Below, one piece after another: positions 1 to 5,334 of a stretch of 6,278 nt of DNA. The stretch covers positions 1 to 6,278 of the forward strand of contig JAQUYZ010000110.1 of the NCBI GenBank assembly GCA_028691625.1. The letters run 5' to 3'. Positions within the stretch are counted from its first letter, which is position 1. Every line of letters begins with the position of its first letter. The notes beneath the pieces were generated by a model. That model saw only the letters and a program-made list of their open reading frames with translations, was not told where the DNA came from and searched no databases. Position numbers and translations under genes: made by a program. The DNA is from Eubacteriales bacterium (GTDB lineage Bacteria > Bacillota > Clostridia > Peptostreptococcales > Anaerovoracaceae).

Positions 1-180
1 ACAAGCAGAAACACGGTTTTTCTATAACGCATCCGCAGAAAATTTTCGGATGTAGAAAATTTTCTTTCATCTGTACGTTTCAACGAGGCGTATGAAATGT
101 CCACCTCCTGAAACCCTGAGTTGTGCCCGCCATCCAGAGAGGTGGACGACTTAATCACCTCGTGATATTGAAGCAACACA
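1..180. other. Left-edge region with no recognisable gene
   Basis: No gene is recognised here on either strand. On the minus strand a frame is open from a GTG at 179-177, preceded by a GAGGGGG stretch, to the window edge (59 codons, product beginning VLLQYHEVIKSS). The peptide resembles no family I know, and an open frame of this size can occur by chance, so it is not called as a gene. The stretch does contain structured DNA: a 9-base inverted repeat (99-107 with 139-147), an alternative 6-base pairing (139-144 with 156-161), and an 11-base direct repeat AGAAAATTTTC at 37-47 and 54-64. A gene start whose body lies beyond the left edge cannot be excluded. Confidence 0.5.
99..161 (-). promoter_or_regulatory. 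Candidate alternative hairpins that would hide a Shine-Dalgarno-like sequence
   Basis: Read on the minus strand there are three segments: A, GAGGTG (161-156); B, GTCCACCTC (147-139); and C, GAGGTGGAC (107-99). B can pair with C (9 perfect base pairs, 31-base loop) or with A (6 base pairs, 11-base loop), so the two hairpins exclude each other. C lies inside AGGAGGTGG (109-101), a near-perfect Shine-Dalgarno sequence, which the B:C hairpin would mask. No ATG, GTG or TTG lies at normal distance downstream; only an ATT at 98-96 does. The pairing is seen directly; a regulatory role is inference and uncertain. Confidence 0.25.
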
Positions 181-309
181 AAAACCCCCTCACATCAATC
201 TTTTATAATGATTCCTCCGCCGAGTGCGATGAACCCAAGGCAGGAATCATTGAATCATACTTTCAGAGCCATATTGTATGATATAAGATATGGATGTTTT
301 GGGGGTTTT
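181..309. repeat. Nested inverted-repeat structure, possible small non-autonomous mobile element or structured RNA
   Basis: The outer arms are AAAACCCCC (181-189) and GGGGGTTTT (301-309), 9 perfect base pairs. Just inside them both ends share GATGT a few bases from the G run when compared in inverted orientation. Two hairpins are nested within: AATGATTCCT (207-216) with AGGAATCATT (242-251), 10 base pairs, and ATCATAC (254-260) with GTATGAT (276-282), 7 base pairs. Together this folds as a closing stem with two side hairpins. The recognisable iadA homology in the neighbouring wreck ends at the right outer arm, which suggests the element inserted there or that a rearrangement ended there. I see no clear target-site duplication and no transposase. 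It matches no riboswitch class I can name. Confidence 0.35.
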
Positions 310-556
310 ATGACTAGTTTGATTCCTTTGCTCGTTCTGACTTCGCCATACTCCCTCTCCCAAAAATTCGGGATCGTTGCTGGCGGTAAGGTCGATGTAG
401 CCTCCCATTTTTGCATACCGGATGCCTTCTTCAAATAAAGCTTCACTTCTGTTCATATGGGTCGGAAGAAACTGAGTGATGGGGATCTCTGTATTTTCAA
501 TGAGAAGAACGGTGATCTGATACGGCGATTTCTCCCACACCGATCACTTTGTCAAC
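306..556 (-). pseudogene. iadA: Remnant of isoaspartyl dipeptidase (beta-aspartyl-peptidase) IadA, internally deleted and frameshifted
   Basis: IadA is an amidohydrolase-superfamily zinc peptidase that cleaves isoaspartyl dipeptides. Three pieces of it lie in successive but different frames. VDKVIGVGEIAVSDHRSS (556-503) carries the SDHRS motif with a metal-binding His. EIPITQFLPTHMNR followed by LFEEGIRYAKMGGYID (about 507-355) matches the family's LPTHxNR region. GEVRTSKGIKLVIK (347-306) matches the next helix. Between the first two pieces about 40 family residues, including the HxGD segment, are missing and the frame shifts; a second shift separates pieces two and three. The N-terminal half with its HxH metal site and the C-terminus with the catalytic Asp are absent. 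An intact family member is roughly 390 residues. It cannot encode an active enzyme. It lies just downstream of pdp on the same strand. Identification is firm; boundaries are approximate. Confidence 0.85.
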
Positions 557-599
557 ATTCATCTGACTGCAAAGAGTACGATCGCAAGCTTTTTCCTGT

Positions 600-1904
600 T
601 CATTGTAATACCCTTTTCACAAGATCATTCTCTTCCGGTTTGCTGTTCTGAATGAGGAAGGCGGCTGCTGCTTCCTGTGCTCCTTTATCCACACGCGCCT
701 GGTCATTGCCATAGACTGTCGCCAGCAGATCTCCTTTTTTGATGAAATCGCCGACTTTTTTGTACAGCATGATTCCTGCTGAAAGATCGATGAGATCCTC
801 CTTGGTTGCTCTCCCTGCTCCGGAATGCTGGGAGGCCAGCCCGATCGCTCTGGCTTCAATGGTTCCTACAAAACCGCCAACCTCTGAATGAATTTCTGAA
901 AAACAGGATGGTCTTGGGAATAGGGTATAATCCTCTATCACCTTTGGATCCCCTCCCTGCCCTGTGATGAATTCGGTGAGTTTCAGCAGCGCTGTGCCGT
1001 TTTCAAGTGCTTCCGATGCCATTTGATAGCCCTCCTCGGGAGAGGATGCCTTTTCACCAGCATAGATCATATAGGAAGCCAGTCTGAGAGACAGCTCCGT
1101 GATATCCTTCGGCCCTCTTCCTTTCAGAGTTTCAATCGCTTCAATGACTTCAAGGCTGTTCCCGACTGCAAGACCTAAAGGCTGGCTCATATCGGTGATG
1201 ATTGCAATTGTTCTTTTTCCGTCAGCTTTGCCGATTTCCACCATAAGCTCACCAAGCTCACAGGCGTCTTCAAACCGTTCCATAAAGGCGCCGCTGCCGC
1301 ATTTTACATCCAAAACGATGACGTCGCTGCCAGATGCCAACTTTTTGCTCATAATGCTTGAAGTAATCAGACTGAGATTATCGACTGTTGATGTTACATC
1401 CCGCAAGGAGTAAAGCTTTTTATCGGCCGGCGCAATATGGGCTGTCTGCCCTATGACGGAGAGACCGACCCTGTTTACAAGCGATATGAATTCATTTGCT
1501 TCCATCGTGGTTCGGAATCCGGGAATGGATTCCATCTTGTCAACCGTTCCTCCGGTAAAGCCGAGGCCTCTGCCCGACATCTTTGCAATGGGAACACCAC
1601 AGGCTGCAGCCAGCGGACCAACGATAAGCGTGGTCTTGTCTCCGACGCCTCCCGTACTGTGCTTATCTACCTTGATTCCTGCAATTTCGGAAAGATCCAC
1701 GACGTCTCCTGAATTTTTCATCGCCTTCGTGAGTGCATAGGTTTCTTCCCTGCTCATCTTCCGAAAGAAGATCGCCATTAACAGTGCAGCTGCCTGATAA
1801 TCGGGAATGCTGCCGTTGGTATACCCGTTGACAAAATATTCGATTTCCTCCGGATCCAGTGCTCCGCCTTCTCTTTTTTTATAAATAATATCATTCATAT
1901 TCAT
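600..1904 (-). CDS. pdp: Pyrimidine-nucleoside phosphorylase
   Basis: This cytoplasmic enzyme splits uridine, deoxyuridine and thymidine with phosphate into the free base and (deoxy)ribose-1-phosphate. The 434-residue product matches the Bacillus Pdp type throughout: a helical N-terminal domain (VNGYTxGSIPDYQAAAL), the phosphate-binding loop KHSTGGVGD (81-89), the family signature SGRGLGFTGGTVDKME (110-125), LRDVTSTVD (167-175) and IMSKKLASG (184-192). R168, S183 and K187 fall where Bacillus Pdp has its pyrimidine-binding residues. The C-terminal part contains GAGRATKEDxIDLSAGIML and VGDFIKKGDLL. I chose the ATG at 1904 because an AAAGGAG lies 9 bases upstream and MNMNDII aligns with the Bacillus start MRMVDII. 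An in-frame ATG at 1913 would directly abut that ribosome binding site and adds only three residues. It follows deoB by 59 bases, and DeoB uses its sugar-phosphate product. No terminator is seen after its TGA. Confidence 0.96.
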   Translation of the reverse strand: MNMNDIIYKKREGGALDPEEIEYFVNGYTNGSIPDYQAAALLMAIFFRKMSREETYALTKAMKNSGDVVDLSEIAGIKVDKHSTGGVGDKTTLIVGPLAAACGVPIAKMSGRGLGFTGGTVDKMESIPGFRTTMEANEFISLVNRVGLSVIGQTAHIAPADKKLYSLRDVTSTVDNLSLITSSIMSKKLASGSDVIVLDVKCGSGAFMERFEDACELGELMVEIGKADGKRTIAIITDMSQPLGLAVGNSLEVIEAIETLKGRGPKDITELSLRLASYMIYAGEKASSPEEGYQMASEALENGTALLKLTEFITGQGGDPKVIEDYTLFPRPSCFSEIHSEVGGFVGTIEARAIGLASQHSGAGRATKEDLIDLSAGIMLYKKVGDFIKKGDLLATVYGNDQARVDKGAQEAAAAFLIQNSKPEENDLVKRVLQ

Positions 1905-1913
1905 ACTTTCCAT

Positions 1914-1920
1914 CTCCTTT
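1914..1920 (-). promoter_or_regulatory. Ribosome binding site deciding the pdp start
   Basis: AAAGGAG on the minus strand directly touches the ATG at 1913, too close for initiation there, and is 9 bases from the ATG at 1904. It therefore favours the shorter 434-residue Pdp. Confidence 0.75.
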
Positions 1921-1963
1921 ACAAGAGTTTTATAGGAATATTTGGTTGGTTTCCATGTAATAC

Positions 1964-3130
1964 TTATTTCCGTATCTCCTTCAGGAAGCTTTCCCCGATT
2001 TCTGTCTCAGATACCGACAGGTATTCGGCTATGGTTGCGCCGATATCAGCGAAGCTCTTACGCGTCCCCAGATTGCAGCCCGGTTTGATTTCCTTGCCGT
2101 AAACGAGGACAGGCACGTGCTCCCTCGTATGATCCCAGCCGGTATGCGCCGGATCATTGCCATGATCCGCACAGAGGATAAGGATATCTTCCTGTTTCAG
2201 GGCGGCCATAATTTGCGGAAGCTTTTCGTCAAACTCTTCAAGCGCCCTTCCATATCCCGCCGCATCTCTTCGGTGTCCGTATTTTGAATCAAAATCTACC
2301 AGATTGGTAAACAGGAATCCTTCAAAATCCGCATGCATTGACTGGATGGTCTTATCGACACCATCCAGATTGCTTTCCGTATGCACCGAGATGCTGACGC
2401 CTTGTCCGTTAAAAATATCCTTGATCTTACCAATGGCGTAAACGGTTTTTCCCGCATCCTTTACATGATCCAGAAGCGTCTTTCCGCTTGGCGATACGGC
2501 ATAGTCCTTTCGGTCAGCTGTTCTGATCCTTTTTCCGTTTTCCATCACATAGGGCCTGGCAATAACTCTGCCCACCTGCACGTCGCCAACAAGCATTTCT
2601 CTTGCCACTTCACAGATATGATACAACTTCTCCAGAGAAATCACCGCAGTATTGGCAGCGATCTGAAATACGCTGTCTGCAGAAGTATAGATGATCGGCT
2701 TTCCGGTTTTTTCATGCTCCGGTCCAAGGGCTTCAATTATTTCCGTGCCTGACGCCGCATAATTCCCAAGAGTTTCTATCCCGATGGCCTTTTCATATGC
2801 CATCATAAATTCCCTTGGAAACGCAGGAAATGTTTTAAAAGGGATCTCCGTATACAAACCCGCAAGCTCCCAATGTCCTGTTATGGTATCTTTTCCGGTG
2901 GACATTTCCGCCAGTCTGCCGAAAGCGCCGGACGGGCTGTTTTCCTTCGCAACCTTCGTTACGCCGTCAATCCTGCCCAGTCCCAGCTTCACTAAATTGG
3001 GTATCTTAAAATCCGGCATGGCAGCAGCAATATGATCCAGGGTGTGTGCTCCCGTATCTCCATATTTTTCTGCATCCGGCATGGCTCCAATTCCTAAGCT
3101 GTCGAGAACGATCAATATTGCTCTTTTCAT
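1964..3130 (-). CDS. deoB: Phosphopentomutase
   Basis: DeoB interconverts ribose-1-phosphate or deoxyribose-1-phosphate with the 5-phosphates in the cytoplasm, linking nucleoside breakdown to central metabolism. The 388-residue length is normal for the family. It belongs to the alkaline-phosphatase fold, and all manganese ligands known from the Bacillus cereus enzyme have counterparts: D10 in VLDSLGIG, D281 and H286 in NLVDFDSKYGHRRD, D322 and H323 in CADHGND, and H334 in WDHTREH. T82 in STGKDTITGHWE corresponds to the phosphorylated active-site threonine. The cap domain (about 95-220) holds ASGTEII, YTSADSVFQIAA and RVIARP. The ATG at 3130 has an AAGGAGG 7 bases upstream that overlaps the stop of the phosphoesterase gene, so translation of the two is probably coupled. 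Pdp, which makes its substrate, follows. No deoC or purine-nucleoside phosphorylase gene is in view. Confidence 0.97.
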   Translation of the reverse strand: MKRAILIVLDSLGIGAMPDAEKYGDTGAHTLDHIAAAMPDFKIPNLVKLGLGRIDGVTKVAKENSPSGAFGRLAEMSTGKDTITGHWELAGLYTEIPFKTFPAFPREFMMAYEKAIGIETLGNYAASGTEIIEALGPEHEKTGKPIIYTSADSVFQIAANTAVISLEKLYHICEVAREMLVGDVQVGRVIARPYVMENGKRIRTADRKDYAVSPSGKTLLDHVKDAGKTVYAIGKIKDIFNGQGVSISVHTESNLDGVDKTIQSMHADFEGFLFTNLVDFDSKYGHRRDAAGYGRALEEFDEKLPQIMAALKQEDILILCADHGNDPAHTGWDHTREHVPVLVYGKEIKPGCNLGTRKSFADIGATIAEYLSVSETEIGESFLKEIRK

Positions 3131-3137
3131 TTCAAAT

Positions 3138-3144
3138 CCTCCTT
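3138..3144 (-). promoter_or_regulatory. Ribosome binding site of deoB overlapping the upstream stop codon
   Basis: AAGGAGG on the minus strand lies 7 bases before the deoB ATG. It shares its first two bases with the TAA stop (3145-3143) of the phosphoesterase gene, an arrangement typical of genes translated from one message. Confidence 0.8.
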
Positions 3145-3856
3145 AAAGAATTTTATACGGTTTACATTTTAAATAATCCACCGATGTCAGGATATATTCC
3201 ACTTTGTTTCTGATACCCTGCAAACCGCTGCTGTAAGCATCTCTGCCATGAAGGTGTCCGTATACGACTTTTTCCGCTCCGTACTCCTCGAAGAGCTCGG
3301 TAAATCCGGATTTCCTGAGAGGATCGCCTGCCGGAGGAAAATGAAGTGTGCCCAGAATTTTACCGCGTCTTTCGCCGGTACTTTTTCCGTATCCTGCCTG
3401 CGCGGCTGCCTCCAGCGATAATCTCAGTCTCCCAAGTTCCCGCTTGTATATCTTCTCGTCATGTACGGTGAAATCCTCATCTCCCGGACAGATCCAACCT
3501 CTTGATCCGCAGATTGCATACCCTTCGGCTTCATAAAAGCTATTTTGGAGGAAAAACATATTTTCAAACAATGCGTTCAGCTTACTGACAGAATTCCACC
3601 AGAGATCGTGATTCCCTTTGATAAAAACCTTGTTGCCGGGCAGCTCGCTGATCCATCTCAGATCAATAAGCGAATCTTCAAAACGCAAGGCCCAGGAGTT
3701 GTCACCGGGAAGAACCACGGTGTCCCCCTCAGAGATCATAGTCTTCCAGTTTTCCTTCACCTTATCCGTATGATTGATCCACTCTCCTCCGTAGATATCC
3801 ATCGGCTTATCAGCGGAAAAGGAAAGATGCAGGTCTGCAATTGCGTATATGCCCAT
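3143..3856 (-). CDS. Calcineurin-like metallophosphoesterase, substrate unknown
   Basis: The 237-residue protein is a complete dimetal phosphoesterase of the calcineurin-like superfamily. The expected metal ligands appear in order: D8 and H10 in IADLHLS, D52 in LPGDNSW, N82 and H83 in KGNHDLWW, H172 in GTLHFPP, and H201 and H203 in YGHLHG. The residues around GNHDLWW and GDNSWA are typical of a group of predicted phosphohydrolases common in Clostridia whose substrate I do not know. No signal peptide or membrane segment is seen, so it is likely cytoplasmic. Its ATG follows the rmuC TAA with no base between (TAAATG), and its Shine-Dalgarno-like GAGGAAG lies inside the end of rmuC, so it should be translated by coupling. 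It could act on a nucleotide or nucleic acid, given its neighbours, but that is only inference. Confidence 0.9.
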   Translation of the reverse strand: MGIYAIADLHLSFSADKPMDIYGGEWINHTDKVKENWKTMISEGDTVVLPGDNSWALRFEDSLIDLRWISELPGNKVFIKGNHDLWWNSVSKLNALFENMFFLQNSFYEAEGYAICGSRGWICPGDEDFTVHDEKIYKRELGRLRLSLEAAAQAGYGKSTGERRGKILGTLHFPPAGDPLRKSGFTELFEEYGAEKVVYGHLHGRDAYSSGLQGIRNKVEYILTSVDYLKCKPYKIL

Positions 3857-5191
3857 TTACGAATCTTCCTCACTTACATTAATCTCTTCTGCATCCTCCT
3901 CTTCCTGGAGCGAGATTCCAAGGATCTCCTTGCTGTCCGCTTCCGGAAGGGTCGCAATATTTCTCAGCTTGCTTTGTATCTTGCGGGTTCTCGTTCCGAT
4001 CAATTTATCCAGCTCTGCGTTGGCTTGATTGATTCGCTGCTGGGTGGCGGAGAGAACGTCCCCGAATTTATCAAATTCTGTTTTCACAGCGCCCAGAACA
4101 TTCCATACCTCACTGGAATGCTTTTGGATCGCCAGCGTCTTAAAGCCCATTTGAAGGGCGTTCAATAAAGCTGCCATGGTAGTCGGGCCTGCGATATTGA
4201 TCTTGTACTCCCTCTGCAGGGTTTCAACCATTCCTCTTCGCACAACCTCGGCATAGAGCCCTTCAAAGGGAAGGAACATGATTCCGAAATCCGTCGTTTG
4301 GGGCGGTTCAATATATTTATCATGTATACACTTCGCAAAGGTTTTAATGGATCGCTCCAGCATTTTCACCGCAAGGTCGATTTCCTCCGGATTGCCGGTT
4401 TCATAAGCTTCAACAAGCTTTGTATAGGTGTCTGCGGGGAATTTTGCATCGATGGGGAGATAAACGACTCCGTCCTCATCTCCCGGCAGCTTGATGGCAA
4501 ACTCCACCCGTTCCGCGCTCCCCTTCTTCGTCACGATATTTTCTTCATACTGTTCAGGGGACAGCATCTGCTCTAAAATGGCACCCAGTTGGATTTCACC
4601 CAGAATTCCTCTTGTCTTGACATTGGAAAGCACCTTTTTCAGATCACCCACGCCGGAAGCAAGATTCTGCATCTCTCCCAGTCCTTTATAGACCTGCTCG
4701 AGACGTTCACTGACCAGTTGAAATGACTTGCTGATTCTGTCCTCTAGTGTTTTCTGAAGCTTCTCGTCGACAGTCGCACGCATTTCTTCCAGCTTTTTGC
4801 TGTTTTCCTCCTGCATGGCGGAGATTCTCTGTTCCATGGTTCCACGGATCTGTTCCAGCTTCTGCTCGTTTTCCACTGCATTGGTCTTTAACCGCCCCTC
4901 AATCTGGGTCAACGTATCGTTTACCGTTTTCTGCAGGGTATCGTTTCTCTGGGTAAGCTGGAAATTCAGCTCCTGCAGACGCTTGTCCTGAATATCCGTG
5001 GTCTGTTTCTGATTGCCTGTCAGGAGATCCCCCAGACTGGTAAAGCTGTTTTGTATGTATTGCAGGTTCTTCAGGCTTTGGTCCTCTCCAACCTTCTTTC
5101 GAAGGGCGAGGAGGTTGGCAAGGCATAAACAGGATATCGCAAGTATAAATAAACTGATAATGATCAGGATCATTTGTGTGTTTTCTGTCAT
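3857..5191 (-). CDS. rmuC: RmuC family protein, membrane-anchored with predicted nuclease-like domain
   Basis: RmuC was named in E. coli, where its loss raises recombination at inverted repeats; its domain is predicted to be nuclease-like. This 444-residue copy has the full family layout. A single N-terminal membrane segment (about 7-30, ILIIISLFILAISCLCLANL) is followed by KK, so the rest should be cytoplasmic. A long coiled-coil rich in Q, E, K and L covers about 35-175. The RmuC domain (about 180-410) carries RGILGEIQLGAILEQ, LPIDAKFPADTY, FLPFEGLYAEV, GPTTMAALLNALQMGFKTLA and KHSSEVWNVLG. A very acidic tail (about 429-444) ends the protein. The ATG at 5191 has AGAGGG 6 bases upstream, a modest binding site. 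It is the first gene of the probable operon and is divergent from the FeoB-like gene. Confidence 0.96.
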   Translation of the reverse strand: MTENTQMILIIISLFILAISCLCLANLLALRKKVGEDQSLKNLQYIQNSFTSLGDLLTGNQKQTTDIQDKRLQELNFQLTQRNDTLQKTVNDTLTQIEGRLKTNAVENEQKLEQIRGTMEQRISAMQEENSKKLEEMRATVDEKLQKTLEDRISKSFQLVSERLEQVYKGLGEMQNLASGVGDLKKVLSNVKTRGILGEIQLGAILEQMLSPEQYEENIVTKKGSAERVEFAIKLPGDEDGVVYLPIDAKFPADTYTKLVEAYETGNPEEIDLAVKMLERSIKTFAKCIHDKYIEPPQTTDFGIMFLPFEGLYAEVVRRGMVETLQREYKINIAGPTTMAALLNALQMGFKTLAIQKHSSEVWNVLGAVKTEFDKFGDVLSATQQRINQANAELDKLIGTRTRKIQSKLRNIATLPEADSKEILGISLQEEEDAEEINVSEEDS

Positions 5192-5266
5192 AGTATTCCC
5201 TCTTTTCTTCTCTTTTTATTAAGCCCGCCCTGTGCTGGAAGTCTTTCAGACCTAATTCACGAGACA

Positions 5267-5283
5267 GATACATATATTGTATC
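5267..5283. promoter_or_regulatory. Dyad symmetry in the divergent promoter region, possible operator
   Basis: GATACA (5267-5272) and TGTATC (5278-5283) form perfect 6-base arms around TATAT. The right arm covers most of the candidate rmuC -10 box, and the dyad lies 52 bases before the FeoB-like ATG. A dimeric regulator bound here could affect both genes. The symmetry is seen; the operator role is inference, and AT-rich spacers produce such dyads by chance. Confidence 0.3.
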
Positions 5284-5304
5284 ATATATTTCCATTTTTC
5301 AAAA
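5276..5304 (-). promoter_or_regulatory. Candidate sigma-A promoter for the rmuC operon
   Basis: On the minus strand a -35 like TTTTGA (5304-5299) is followed after 17 bases by TACAAT (5281-5276), one mismatch from TATAAT. A shifted -35, TTGAAA, would be closer to consensus but leaves only a 15-base spacer. It would start transcription about 75-80 bases before the rmuC ATG. This is the best candidate in the 143-base divergent spacer; no equally good one is seen for the plus-strand gene. Confidence 0.5.
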
Positions 5305-5334
5305 GCATATTCCCGTAAAGGAGTTACCTGTATC

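Noticed and set aside
1..179. 59-codon minus-strand frame from GTG 179 as the start of a gene
   Set aside because: No recognisable similarity, a non-ATG start and a length easily reached by chance; only sequence beyond the left edge could decide.
207..251. Hairpin AATGATTCCT/AGGAATCATT as a rho-independent terminator for pdp
   Set aside because: The stem is AT-rich with a 25-base loop, and no T-run follows it on either strand, so it lacks terminator form.
181..309. Purine-type or T-box riboswitch as explanation of the three-stem structure
   Set aside because: The conserved core sequences of those classes (for example the T-box GGGTGGNACCGCG) are not present, and no downstream gene is in a position to be controlled.
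247..540. 97-codon open frame on the minus strand starting at GTG 540 as an intact small gene
   Set aside because: Its middle is the LPTHMNR region of IadA, while its first residues come from the wrong frame of the SDHRSS segment and its tail is out of frame. It is a by-product of a broken gene, not a gene.
2381..2752. 123-codon open frame on the plus strand
   Set aside because: Antisense to the conserved middle of deoB, with no binding site or family resemblance of its own.
3545..4168. 207-codon open frame on the plus strand
   Set aside because: It lies antisense across the junction of the phosphoesterase and rmuC genes, whose motifs are intact, and its own translation shows no family features.
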